From Thereva unica (Eukaryota; Arthropoda; Insecta; Diptera; Therevidae): DNA of 64,000 bases. Positions within the stretch are counted from its first letter, which is position 1. Every line of letters begins with the position of its first letter. The DNA lies in assembly GCA_949987705.1 (NCBI GenBank), contig OX465285.1, positions 62,001-126,000 on the forward strand, read 5' to 3'. The notes under the pieces were generated by a model, which saw nothing but the letters and a program-made list of their open reading frames with translations, had not been told where the DNA came from and did no database searches. Both the position numbers and the translations under genes were made by a program. This document shows, one piece after another, positions 1 through 13,000 of this stretch.

Positions 1-600
1 CTACTTGCAGTAAAAAAAACTTGCGGATGAGTGGTACAAGAAAGAACTCGGACAAATACGATCTGCGAGTGTCCCTCAGGGCTCGATACTTGGCCCGAAG
101 CTATTTAACTTGTTCTTGCACGGGCTCGCCAACTCAAGTTGTATTCAATAGGCAGTCGATACATTGGTGCTTGCGGCCAATGTATCCTCAATGAGGGCAG
201 TAGAGGATAGGCCAACTCACACAGACGAGGTACTGGAAAACTTGAAAGTATGAAATGTCGAAGACAATGCTGACAGATGCTCGACCACGTACTATCTCTG
301 AAGATGTACGTTGGAGTCAACATGCATCCGAGACTTAAATGGAACCCCGATCAAAATTATGAGGTCGCGAGCAGTCATAGCTGGCCTAATGCCGCTAATT
401 ATTTCAAAAACGCTTTACAGTGGAACTATACCCCTGTTGTTCAAGGCGATAATCGTTCGGTTCTGATCTACGCATTCCCCGTTTGGGGCTCGATATCCCC
501 GACGGTGGCGAAGGAGCTGCAGGTATTTGAGAGGAAGGTGCTGTAACACTTTACGTCCCTCTACATGAGAGAAGAAAATAAATGGTACTCGAATGAACAA
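1..600 (+). mobile_element. LINE (Jockey-like) reverse transcriptase remnant
   Basis: Fragment of a non-LTR retrotransposon. Around 69-96 the sequence decodes to a VPQGS/LGP-like reverse transcriptase block that is broken by frame changes. The open frame at 277-546 keeps the C-terminal part typical of these enzymes (hydrophobic YAFPVWG-like stretch, then FERKVL). Stops and frame changes show it is dead. The left edge runs off the window. Family placement rests on motifs only. Confidence 0.6.
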
Positions 601-2990
601 ACAGGGAAGTCAATTTTTCTCCGTTGATGCAGTACCTATCCAAGTCAATGCTGTACATACTGCGCAATGCGCTGACGCACCCGAATTCCTTGTTTAGAAA
701 CATGACAACTGCAAACAATGCAACCGACGTCGGACCAATAGTACCTATACCTTTTCAATCTACTTCATCCTTCTAAAAGCGACTTATATAGGCGCGAAGG
801 GGATTCCAGTTGTTTTCCTTTCCAAAATAATAGTTATAATTATTTATAATAAAATGATCTTTAATTGTAACGACGAGATTTCAGATATTTTTTCAATAAT
901 CGATAAACATAAACGACCCTCTGTATCTTCGTACTTCTTTTAACCGTTGCGAGAACAATTTCTTTGGCAGGTGCAGTAGCACAAAATCGTATTACCTGTA
1001 CAGTCGTTGCGGATATTTTATTCAGAGCCGAACATTACTAGCAACCGTTACCAGAAGCAATGAGGAATAAAATTGGAACGCAGTAACCCAAAAACACTGA
1101 CTTCTTTTGCCTTTATTATATCGCCACCGCAAAATCTTTCATTCGTCCGTCAATTCCTCAATTAGCATAAAAAACATTTTCTGCACGAAAACAGCCGGTC
1201 GAGCATTCAGAAGATTGCAATCAGCTTGACTGGGAATGACTACTTTAAAATAAGCAGATTTTTTTCGTTACTGTATTCCTGTAACTCCAAACACGTTATT
1301 GGAGAAGATGCTGCGCGATGCTGTCTAAAATGACATCAGCAAAACTCGGAAGCGCTAAGCCTTAGGTAAATTGAAGGTGGTTGAAGGTGCAAAAGTTTTG
1401 TACTTATATTTTGGTAACACTATTATGTTTAAAGGGAGGCTTCAGACCAGAAACCTAATGATAGCAACTAGATCAAAATAAACCGAAATCCGGTCGAATT
1501 ACGACCTTCAGCTGGAGATCATCTACCGCAGGTACGGACGTCATTTAGCAGGTGAAGCGGAGCACATAACGTTTTAGCACAATTACACCACAACTGGTTA
1601 ATAATGGTAGAATAATTACTTTTCTTTCGCTGTAATAATATTTACTGTCAACGCCGGATAATGTATATTTTTTCGATCGACCTAAACACTTGGTATTCAC
1701 TTTCCGAACGACTACTCGCACTAACTGAGGCTAGCCAGGTGAGCACAAACCGCTTTTATAACTTTCCTGGTCCGAGCATTTTGCCGAGTTGCTGCCTCGG
1801 ACAACAACAAAAACAAACAAAAAAGGGAAGAGCTTTTCGAGAACATCTTGATTTCGCTCTTTTCCGGCTATAAACTAATTGCGGGATGTGATTGCTCGGA
1901 GATAAGGCGAAAATCACACCTTCCACAGATTTTGGAGTTGGTGCGGCATTATTGAGGATCTCCAAGGAGTTCTATTATTTCCTCGATTTGCGGTTTTGCA
2001 GGAATTTCGCCACACACGAGCAGGCACAGCGCTATAACCTTGACCGTTGGCTCTATCTTTGCCATCACCATCGACATCGCCGCTGCTCAGCCGGTGAGAT
2101 CACATACTTTAATCTAGAAGACTTACGGCTGCGCGCAGGCTGCCTCGATTAAGCCTGCAGATTTATTAACACCTGAGCTGTAATTAAGACTTTATGAAAA
2201 AAGACCAACAAAAAATTAAAATCCACAACCCCGGAACCAGCGTGCGCATACGTGGATGTATTCCTCGTTTCCTTTGATCTTTATGCAATTTTCTGCCTTT
2301 AATTGAAAGCCGTTGTGTGGAGCGATCGTGCTCAATAAGAAAAACTAATTCGTAAAAATTGATTAAAGTCCGGCAGGGAATAACCCTCACGTGATATATC
2401 TTTGCATATAGATTGAAGAGGGTTGGCTTCGGCACTGGAAACCGGTTCGGGTCAGAAAAAATCATGATCTATTGACTTTTTGCTGGTGGTTTGAATTCAA
2501 ATTTTCCCAGTCTATTGTGCGATCGTGGTTATTTATGCAAGTGCATCTTTGGATTTCTCACATAACACTTACAAAACTAGTTGAACAATCTTCTACGACG
2601 CAATCAAGCCACCCACATCGATTGATTTGGCTTTCGTAGATTTTATGACTTAAGTCGCTCATCCATGCTCTCATGAGACAATTATTTGGCTGTTGGTAAA
2701 CATACAAATATAGGCATATGGACAAAAGTATTTCTTTTTGGTAACCCGCCGGCCATGCGTCATTCAACTGTGCCGGCGACTGTGGGGAAAGAGGAGCAGA
2801 ATCTTAGTTTGTTACTGATGCGACGATATTATTCATCTTTTCATCGGCTTTATGTCATTCACCATTAAAACTTTTTTGGCCAAAGAGAAATCCATTTATT
2901 TTAGCAAAATTAGTCAATTTAGCTTGCAAGTGCTGAAAGGGAATTACCGTTTTGTAAAGCGCTCGTGAAAACTCTTTAGAAAGGTAATGA
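601..2990. other. No recognisable gene
   Basis: AT-rich DNA with only short open frames (60-93 codons) of no recognisable content. I see no exon with paired splice signals and no clear repeat borders. Confidence 0.5.
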
Positions 2991-4186
2991 GAGTGCCCAG
3001 TGTCTTGTCCTTCCGCGCATGATCGAAGTTCAGGCAGTCGTCGCTGTAGTCAGCCCAAGTCTTCTGTATTTTCCGCACAATGTATCTACAAGGTTTCTTC
3101 CTAGTCTGGTCAATTTCTCTGCCTTTTCTTTTCGCTTGATTTCTTGTGACTTCTTGTCCTGTAGTTCCTAGCCAACGAGTCCTAGTCTGAATTTGTTACA
3201 ATCTTGTCCCAGTTCTAGCTACCACATGACAGAGCCGTATGTCAGCACTTGTGTAATCACATCTATATACAGCCAACGTGCCTGAAAACGTGCCTTATAA
3301 AAAAAAAGTGTCTTCAAGCCCATCTTCTGCCGAAGGTCAGCTTAATGACACAGAAAGCCAAACTGACCTTCTCTCTTGTTGAGCTGTTGAAACCTAAAAA
3401 ACGCACTGTTGATACCTTATTCATGCAAATAGGTTATAGCGTTACAAAAATACAGGGTGATATATAAAGCTCTAAATCCCCATTCCTAGCATTTTGTACG
3501 TCTTCCAGGGTTTATACATTACATTTGCTTCTCGTCATTATGCTGTATACGCGGTTCTGATAAGTGCTTACATTTGGGCTCAGCAGTTCGCTACAAAATT
3601 CCTTCTACGTTCTCTTTACGTTTTGTAGTTTTAACATTTTATGAAATTGTAAATTGTAAGCCGGGCCAGACCACTGGGTGGAATTTGCATCTCTTACGAA
3701 AGCCCAGCCATTCGGATGCTTGCTTAGAGTGATCATTCCAATTTAGATCCTTAGTTAATGTTATACCATAAGAATATATTGCAAAAGCGATCAGATAGAG
3801 CCTATGTAGTCTTAGGTAAGATCTTACCCATAACTGCGTCTCATAAATAAATAAAGGAGATTACCTACTAACGCACTTAGTACATTCTAAAGTTATCACA
3901 TCACATAGGCGCCTTCTCAAGGAGACTTGTACAAAGAAATGACATAATTAGGGAATTACCTAGTGACATAGAACAATGGTTTAACACGAAAATACAATCA
4001 ACGGGTGTTCTTCAAAACAACAAAAACAGAAACAAATTGAATAAATTAACAAATTCACACTTTGACGGATTAACACGACTCGCAAAAAATCGAAACTTCT
4101 GCTGAGTAATATTAATCCGTCGGCGTTGTTTTAGTTTTGTAGTAATTCCATTTTTTACTTTTGACCTCTGCACAATAAGAAATGAT
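2991..4186. other. No recognisable gene; possible old repeat
   Basis: The first 300 bases are less AT-rich and look like decayed element sequence, but no domain can be named. The rest is unassigned. Confidence 0.35.
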
Positions 4187-4600
4187 TCATTGAGGAAATT
4201 TCATTTTTTTAGACTTGTAAAACGGTTCCGCAGACGCTACAATGACGGGAAGCCTTCCGCAGAGGATAGTCCAGGATGCCCAGAGGTTTGCCGATTTTTG
4301 ATTTGGTAATTTAGTAATAAGATAAAAAGTAATTTTAGAACTGTAAACGATAGTAGAAGCCGCAACGACTGGGAGATCCTGGTCGGAGCTGAGAGCTGTC
4401 GCGGAAAAAAAGAGTCCGCTGGAGGGCAACTGTTTCCGCCCTATGTCCCATGAGGGATTAAAGGAGCTTAAAGAAGAAAGAAGAAGAAACGACATGGAAA
4501 TGAATTTGTTAAAAGCAACTACGTCTGCTTTAAGATAGAGCAAAACTGAAGATTTGTGATTTGATATGTTTGGTAAGTTTCTGCATGAAATACTCAAAAA
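4187..4600. repeat. Dispersed repeat, unnamed
   Basis: Moderately GC-rich block in AT-rich DNA. Bases 4411-4467 recur in inverted orientation at 55541-55597, where they sit as an insertion in one copy of the segmental duplication. That shows this is a dispersed repeat rather than host coding sequence. The minus-strand open frame across it (136 codons) has no recognisable domain. Confidence 0.5.
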
Positions 4601-7012
4601 AATAATACTACATAGAGTAAAAATTATAGCCAGAGGATATAAGGAAAGTGTTATATTCTGTATATAACTTATTACAACGTTTGGAAACCCCTAGGAAGAA
4701 TAGTCACCTACTCCACTCAATGTTACACCTAATTAACGATGACTTCTTTTTCCCACCGTTACATAATGAATAAACTCATTTAATTTGAAAAATTGCTGGC
4801 AGCACCCTTTTGAAGTAATTGCAGCTTGCGACCAGAGCAAGGAAGAGAACATTTGGAACCCAAATATACAGGTAATATGCCACTTGATTTATGTAGTTAC
4901 GAACGATCGATTTCTACAACTTCAATGTCGTAACAATTTCTCATGTTGTTATTCGCGATTTTACTGCAACCAACCAATCATGAATGCGTCAAAATCCGAA
5001 TTATATAAATGCCGATTAAAAAAAAACAATAATTTAAGAAATATACTGGAAGCTGTCCAAAGATTCGTTTTGGTCAATTTGCATAAATTCGCATTTCTCT
5101 CCTGTGGCGACGCCGAACATCAAGCTAGCCACTGTTCTATCGAAAGTTTGCTCGATATTGTCAATCTCATATTCTGTTGTGAAATAAGAGCTTTTTATTT
5201 TGCTTAATTCAAAAATAACTTTTTATACGCACTTGTTATTTCCAGAGCTAGTAGAAATTGTTAATATTCATGAGCTTGAGAAGAACTTCGACAGATGAGT
5301 TGCTTCGCCCCGGAAGCAATTTCCCGTCTTCGGTCATGAAATCTGTTGAAAGGTATCCTCCACCAAGCTCAGTTTTATGTAATTCTTGTCGAAAAGAAGA
5401 AATTAACCTTTAAACGCTTTAAGTAAACTCGATGGTTTTGTTATTTGACCCAAAACCCGTGACTTTTGTTTTGGTGGGTGTCCAAACAAATACGTTTTTT
5501 GCTGGAGCACCGCGATGTAAATTTTTTCCCATTAAATTGAAATAAAAAATAATTGGCCACCATCAGATACAGAACCCGTTCGACCTGTTATTAAAACACT
5601 TTTTGGCGACCCAAAAAATCAGCCTTTGTATCGACAGAGGTTTGAACAGAACGGATGAAAGATATGTAGGATAATGTGGCTGTTAGCTTGTATCCCAGCC
5701 CCAGATACTCCACAGGTTATTTATGTATCTTGAAAGGTTTTGCGATTGGTTTTTTCAAAAGATTTATTCGACTAGATTTCCAAAATGTTGCTAATTCATT
5801 ATTAAACTCAAATTTTTGGTAATTATAATTGTTAAAAGAATCAAAGAACACTTCTTCAACGCTCTAGTGGGTCAATGTACTAGTCACCTTCCTTAAAAAC
5901 TTCTACTGGCAAAATTTATGTGATTATTAAAATCTTAGTTAAAACTATTAAAAAAAAAATTTATGAAAAAAGTGTTGGAAAGTTTTATAACACTTCAAAA
6001 ATATAAAAAATTAAAGAAAAAGAAATGATCGGTGATTTTTTACAATTTTTGCATATATTTCGAAAACTGGATGGTGACGACAAGCGGGTCCAAGTTCGTC
6101 TAACACCTGAAGTGAAACTGCAATAAATGTAAGACAATTCGAATCTGTTGGCATATGCTGAATATTTTAAAGTTTATATGCAGACCAGTGGGAACTAGAC
6201 ATACGTAAGAAAACCGTTTTCAACTTGTTTTGCAGTCACGTGCGCGAAATTTACGTATAAGATTTCCAACTATTGTCGAAAGTCGAAGGTTCGGCAAGTG
6301 AATCAGTTTTTTGATCTTTTAAAAAGCGGGACAGCAAATTGGAATTTATAGCTTTACTTTCAAGAGGCGTTCGACTGAGGTTAGGCTAGGTGGCGTTACA
6401 TTGATTTCTTCCATTCTATGTGTTTTTGGGATGCTGAATCATCTAAGCATCTGAGGTTTGCGCCAATTTCGTGTCGAAAATGCAGTCAGTTTACTTTCAA
6501 CTTTTTCTGCATTGCACACACAAGCATACACAACAAACACATGCAATCGTTACTTAGATTTTTGGTTATATGACTTCCCTCCACCCATCCACGTTCTTCA
6601 CAATGGAGTTGGGTCCACCGACCCTTAACAGACTCAGCCCACTTCCTTTGCCATTCTATTACATACTCGTCAGTGCGTCATCTGCCGCCCTTCTGCATTT
6701 GGCTTCTTCGAATATATTGTCTGACCGACCTGTCGTGGTAATATTGGATAGGATACAGTGGAAGCGTGGTGGCGTTAGCAGTTACTTCAACTCAACTTCC
6801 CTCTACTATTTTTCTGACTAGAGTTTACTATTCGATATTGCACTCTAGTAAAACTGTCGACCTAACAAAGGTACTTACCTGAAAGCTCTAAAATACTCAT
6901 CATCACCGCCAGGAGCTCAACAGTCTAGTGTTGGCCTTGGCTTCTTCCAGAGTTCACCTCTATGATTGTCGATCTCTGGCCCGTATTTTCCAGTTTCTTA
7001 TTCCTAACTGTC
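4601..7012. other. No recognisable gene
   Basis: Holds a 140-codon plus frame (4785-5207) and an 83-codon frame (6570-6821), neither with recognisable motifs. The 6570-7010 part is richer in GC and seems to continue at 7760-7830 beyond the foldback element, so an older repeat was probably split by that insertion. Confidence 0.35.
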
Positions 7013-7016
7013 TTAA

Positions 7017-7751
7017 GGGGGGAACCTGGTTTAGAACGCTGAAAATTGCATGATATTCGGCACAGTGTTTTAGGTTGCCTAACGTATGAAATGTTTCAAG
7101 TACTTTTGAAATACTAGGTCATAGATACACAGATCTTGCAAAAAAAATTACTTTCAATTTATTTCATACTGTTAAGCAATAACAATTCGTATTTTTGTTT
7201 GTGGCACTTCTCGCTTGAAGAGTCTCCACTGTGTACACGATAGCGATCGTAGTTTTCATCTGACACATAAAAACCAATACTTTTTTTGTAGCTTAGGAGT
7301 TTCTCTTCTATGTGAACCTAAAAAATCACAATAAACATTTTTTTTAATAACTATTATTTATAAATTATCTCAAAATTTCTTCAAAAAAAACCCAACATTT
7401 TTTTAAACAGTCATAAAATGTGTAATTTTTTTTACATTTATTTGAATATCTTAGGTTCACATAGAAGAGAAACCCCTAAGCTTCAAAAAAAGTATTGGTT
7501 TTTATGTGTCAGATGAAAACTACGATCGCTATCGTGTACACAGTGGAGACTCTTCAAGCGAGAAGTGCCACAAACAAATACGAATTGTTATTGCTTAACA
7601 GTATCAAATAAAGTGAAAGTAAATTTTTTTTGCAAGATCTGTGTATCTATGACCTATTTCAAAAGTACTTGAAACATTTCATACGTTAGGCAACCTAAAA
7701 CACTGTGCCGAATATCATGCAATTTTCAGCGTTCTAAACCAGGTTCCCCCC
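7017..7751. mobile_element. Foldback MITE with about 300-bp inverted arms and TTAA flanks
   Basis: The arms at about 7017-7320 and 7450-7751 are near-perfect reverse complements around a loop of roughly 130 bases. Both ends start with six G (or end with six C) followed by AACCTGG. TTAA lies immediately outside at 7013-7016 and 7752-7755, the target of piggyBac-type elements. No coding capacity. The high arm identity implies a fairly recent origin or arm homogenisation. Confidence 0.85.
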
Positions 7752-7755
7752 TTAA

Positions 7756-8632
7756 GTCTTCCTCGACGTATCTTTTCTTATAGTGGCCTGGTTTCCTTTT
7801 TTCTGTCGGTACTTTCCCCAGCAAGTCAGCCAAACTTGATCAAAAGATTTAAATGGCCGAGTACTGAGCTGTACACACGGGCATACGACGGCAAATTTGA
7901 GCCAAAAAGTAATCTACACCAATGTATTGTTGAGTGTCGTTTGTGGGATCATTTTCGTTAGGTACAATCGGCCGGCTATCGATGCACAAGAGAAAAGGGC
8001 TCATCAGTCGACGGTTTGAGAAGGCACCACACAATTGGTTGTTGGTGTTGATTAATAATTAAGTGGAAAATATTGTTGTTTAACCGGTTGAAGAAAAAAA
8101 ACAATCGACAAAAAACTAAAACATTTAATTGCAGTGCTTTTTGGTATTATTTTGATAACGTATCCTGGAAAACTAAATCACTGTCGGTTTGAATTCATTT
8201 GTTCTTCCAAACATATATTTGGCTTTTTTTGTGCTTAAATTTACTTAATTCATTTTCATCAAATACAAGTACACAACAATCAAATACAGAAGTCTACTAC
8301 TAGAAAAAAACTTCCGGAAGTTTTTCCTGCAGTGGGGAACATTTATGTTTATTATGGGGAAAGTGGATACACAAACTTTACTATTACTGCAGTAAGCCAA
8401 TTTTCTTGGAAAATCGTAACCTGAAATATGTCGTAACCTGTATAAATTCTTAACCCGTGCAGCTAAGAGATGTAACTTCCATTTAAAGACGCGCTATTAA
8501 AATGCATTTGCTACTATTTGGAGTTTCTATCAAAATCTTTCAGAATTTGGAAAAATTAGAACAGAACCATCTATAAAAATAAAAAACAAAGTAAATGACT
8601 AAATTTTTAGATAGTAGTAAATTTATGTATAT
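7756..8632. other. No recognisable gene
   Basis: Short GC-richer stretch to about 7830 that may belong to the repeat broken by the foldback at 7017, then AT-rich unassigned DNA. Confidence 0.4.
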
Positions 8633-9580
8633 GGGCGATTCTCCAGAACCTTTAACCTGAGCTAATTGGAAAAATGAAATTTCAAATTGATAGCACAACC
8701 GTGCCATGATATTTTTTGTGTTTCTTATTTCATAAATAAATGTTTTCTGATGTAGAACATTAAAAAATTCAATGCGCATATTTTTTTTATGACATGGTTA
8801 TATTGACATGGTTACAATTTTGACATCAAATTTGACATGGTTACAATTTTGACATTCGCTAAAATTACTTTTTTTTAAGATTCATGAAACAACTTAAGCG
8901 AAAAAAACGTTACATATGATTTAACTAGTTACAATACGTCATAAGAAATTTTACGGGGATGAATTTAATGTAATATGAGCAAATTAATTGCGGTTACAAC
9001 TTTGACATTTAAATGTAACCTACGTTCCCGTTAGCCAGTTTTGCCCAAAAATCAACCAATTTCAACTTATTGTTGTCACAAAATGTATGCACATGTTCGT
9101 TAATGTCTGAACAATAAGTGCGTTTAAAAAATTTTATGATAAAATGAGACAATTCGGAGTTCTTCGACTTACCATGCGGGTTACAACTTTGACGTCAAAA
9201 CCTAGGGACAAACTTCAGAGTTGTTTTTTGGAAAATATAGCGATTTGACACTGCACCGAACACAACTGCATTTTTCCTTAAGAGTTAAACTACAATTTTT
9301 CACTTTTCACGATTTGTGTCAACGCTTCCTATCACAAATATAAATAGTTTTTCATTCAGATTAGCGCTAAAGACAGGCCGAAAAGTGACAGGTAACGGAA
9401 CATTTTTTCAAATTTCATTGCAAAATATCGTTTTAAATGACTTCGTACTTATACCTCATTGCTCATTAATGATTTCTTAACATTATCGATAGCTTCTTTT
9501 ATTTTTAATCTTCCTACAAAAATTGTAATTCATAAAAATTTTAAAGCGACAAGCAGGTTAAAAGTTCCGGAGAATTGCCC
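8633..9580. mobile_element. MITE-like element with about 27-bp terminal inverted repeats
   Basis: The left end (GGGCGATTCTCC...) matches the reverse complement of the right end (...GGAGAATTGCCC) for about 27 bases with a few mismatches. ATAT flanks both ends, a possible target duplication. The interior repeats phrases such as GACATGGTTACAATTTTGACAT and GGTTACAACTTTGAC several times. No transposase frame, so it would be non-autonomous. Confidence 0.65.
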
Positions 9581-10000
9581 ATATATTACATGTATACATA
9601 CTACATAATGCCTAGATACGCATCTACATATATGTATATAGATATATATGTCTCGTATGTAGGCATTATATACCTATGTATACATATATATCCACGAATA
9701 TGCACACATCCATATACATTTATATATAAATATGTATATTTTTACATATTTATTTAACAATCACCGTCGATAGCAAAGATAACAAAGTTTTGCCTTAAAA
9801 AAGAGTTAAAAATAGTTTTTATCTCATCAATGGACTAACACTAAAATAGACTGTGTATACAATAGACATAGTACAAACGTCGCAACAATAAAAATAATTT
9901 TTCTTTATAAAAATACAACATTGTATAAAAAGATTCTATAGAAAGACCTGTGATCGGTTAGGAAAATGCACTTCTGTAATTTTTTTTTATATTATTTACT
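9581..10000. other. TA/CA-rich low-complexity DNA and likely 3' UTR of the acyl-CoA oxidase
   Basis: 9581-9760 is a degenerate TATA/CATA/TGTA microsatellite-like tract. From about 9760 to 10000 the AT-rich sequence lies downstream of the minus-strand oxidase stop and probably includes its 3' UTR; I cannot fix a poly(A) site. Confidence 0.5.
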
Positions 10001-13000
10001 TTAGAGTTTTGATTTAGGCTGAGGAATTAGAACGTCTTTCCACCATGATGGTCTTTCAAAGGCACCAGGATTTGTCATAAATTCGTTTTGCAAATTCTGA
10101 TAAAGTAGACCATCTGATCGTCCTATGACTGAATTTAATGCAAAATCTGGAGGGGCTATTGAATCAACTATAGAAACAGCAACATCTACAAGCTGTCGAC
10201 ATTTTTCCAGAAGACTCGACCGTACCAAATCCACAAATCGGGAGCCATTTGTAAAGCCGCCGCAACAGAAGGTAGTCATGTGCTTATCTAGACACCAATA
10301 GGCGTAGATAAGAAATAGTTGATGTAAAACTTCTCGCTGTTCAGGGAGAACATCAGGTGCTGCACATCTTTGCCTAAAACTTCTTAAGGCATAACACTCC
10401 GCATAGGCCCGCCACAAATCTCTAGCAGCATATACTTGAGCATTATTGCGAGCATCGAATCTATGACTTCCATTATTTACAGCTTCGTTCATTTGTGTTG
10501 ACGTTTTCTTTAATAGGTAACATAGGAGCCATTCATAACAACTAATTACACCTAAAATGAAAGCAAAATATTATAATAGAAAGTGATTGTATATATGTAA
10601 TCCTTACAATCCATGGAATCTAAGGGCTGGGTTTTTTGAATATCATTAAAATTCATATTGAGGATCTCGTTACGTCGAAGGATAAAGTTCGCTGTTCCCA
10701 TTGGACTCTCGACTCCGCCTTCCCATTGTCTAAGTAGCCAGTTTGAGGCTTGCTGCCCTAAAACATTATTATCACCTTCGTACGTACAGCAAGGATCATG
10801 ATTGTTCCTTAGTTCCCCGAGATTTGCAGCTTTTAAGTATCCATGTCCACCACAAGCTTCACGGGCTTCCTGTATCGAATCTCGTGCTGTCCATGTTATT
10901 AATGGTTTTGAAGAAGAGATTACTGCATGAACTTCGGAAACAATTTGCGTCTAAAAATTAATAAAAAAATTAATTAATAAAGATTGACGAAGCTATAGAA
11001 GGATGTCAATTGGCTACTAGAAAAGTACCAGCAGAATATATGTGTGGACTTATAGTGTTGATTAAAATATTTGTTAATTGTACAGGCTTGGCACCATGCC
11101 ATAATTTTTACTTAAAACACAACAAAATGTTTTACATGAAAGCTAAGGGATGTTTAAAAATTTATAAAGTCCCGAATACAGATTTGTTGAGAACATTGTT
11201 AACTACTGTAGAACAAGTAGTTTTAGCGTTGGAACAGTTACAGTTATAATATAGAAACCGATTATAAGCTACTTGAATAAATCAGTTCAGTTCAATGGCT
11301 CTACAGCTGAAATCGAGTCCTGGCCACCTTCAGTTTTCCCCTGGCTAGAGTCCTCCAATTTCGTAGGCCTAACAAGTGTGTATGCCCTTACAATGATTAT
11401 GATTCCCTTAAATATCTTCTTCACTACTCAGTTTTCCGGCACATTTCCAGCCCATCGTAGTTTATTTATAGTGATATAGTTGACGATGGCTATCTCTTTA
11501 CAGATTTGGTACAGTTCGTCATTGTATCTGATTCTCCAGATACCGTTTACGTTTAATGGGCCAATAATGTGTCTTAAGATTTTTCTCTCAAAAGCGCCTA
11601 ATAAGCTCTTGACTTTTTGGGTCATGGTCCAAACCTCTGAGTCATATGCCCCTGTGCTGAAAGTCGAGTCGTCACGATACGACAAGCTGTTTGAGTTGAA
11701 GAAAGTGACGTTTCAGTTGAATTACGACTTTCAGCACAGGGGTCTAGAGCCAAAACGCTAAGTTGAGTGTAGGCCCCTGTACCGAAAGTCGTATATCGAC
11801 TGAAACGTCACTTTCTTCAACTTAAACGACTTGTCGTGTCGTGACGACTCGACTTTCAGCACAGGGGCCATAGTTCAAATTTAGTTTTCCTGCGTAGAAC
11901 TCTTGGTTGAAGTACTTTACGCAGAATAGGGCATTCGTATACTGGTTTTAACTTCCTCTAGCTCTTCATTTGTTGACGACACTATTGTTCCTAGGTATTT
12001 AAAGTTCTTCTTTGGCTGAGACATTGCTTTATTTTTATCTGTATTAATTGTTAGACCCATGTTTTTAGCGGCGTTGTCTAGACTTATGTAGCATTTAGCA
12101 TTTAAACTACTTACTATGTTCAGATCATCAGCGTAACCCACTATTTGCACCGACTTGTTAATAATGTTCCATTCCTGTCTAATGCTGCTCTCCTGATGAT
12201 AGCTTCTAAGACTAGGTTAATATAATATCGGTGCTAGACCATCTCCTTGTCTGAGTCCTTGTTTAACGTGGAAGCCTTCGGTTACTTGAGCTATTTTGTT
12301 ATGGTTAATTTAATTATCCTCACTGATTTTGCAGATAATCTAAGGTCTATAAGGTTGTCAATGAGTTTGATGGATATTTAGTCCAACGCCTGTTTAAAAT
12401 CTACAAAGATCTAATATACGTTTACATTTTACTCCCAGCACTTCTCTAAAAGCTGTTTTAGGCAAAATAGTTGGTCTATCGTAGGCATTTTCTTACGTAA
12501 AACCGCTTGGTATTCACCCAATATTTTCTCAGCAATAGGTTCTATCCTGTTTTTTAGGATATTGGTGAATACTTTGTAGGCTGAGCTCAGTAGTGCTATA
12601 CCCCTGTAGTTTCTGCAGCAGAGTCGGTCGACGTTCTTGTGTACTGAGTATATAATTGTCGCCTCTGCACATATTAATTCTGGGTTTAAATTTGTCAGTA
12701 ATCGACTTTATATCCTTACGCGATAGTTTTGTCAACTCGTACATTATCGACAACTTTAATAATTTTAAAGAAGCATTTCCTCGTTTATCAAAGGTCCTAG
12801 TCATCATATCGAATCAAAAATATTAGCAATGCAGAAGGTTAAGCATATTAATTTTTATTATGTGTAATTTCGAGTCTTTACGAGCCCTTACGAAAGGAAG
12901 TTAAGGAAATCATGCATATCCTGCAACTAAAACTTAATTCGGTTTGCCTTGGTTATTTTGCCACATACATTATTAAATAAAATTACGCAGCACGTATCAA

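Noticed and set aside
1661..2152. Two adjacent plus frames of 70 and 86 codons
   Set aside because: Composition looks random and neither shows recognisable motifs.
4785..5207. 140-codon open frame
   Set aside because: No domain, low-complexity stretches and no splice or codon pattern that favours coding; AT-poor patches suggest old repeat.
9581..9757. 60-codon frame rich in Tyr and Ile
   Set aside because: It is a translation of a TATA/CATA microsatellite.
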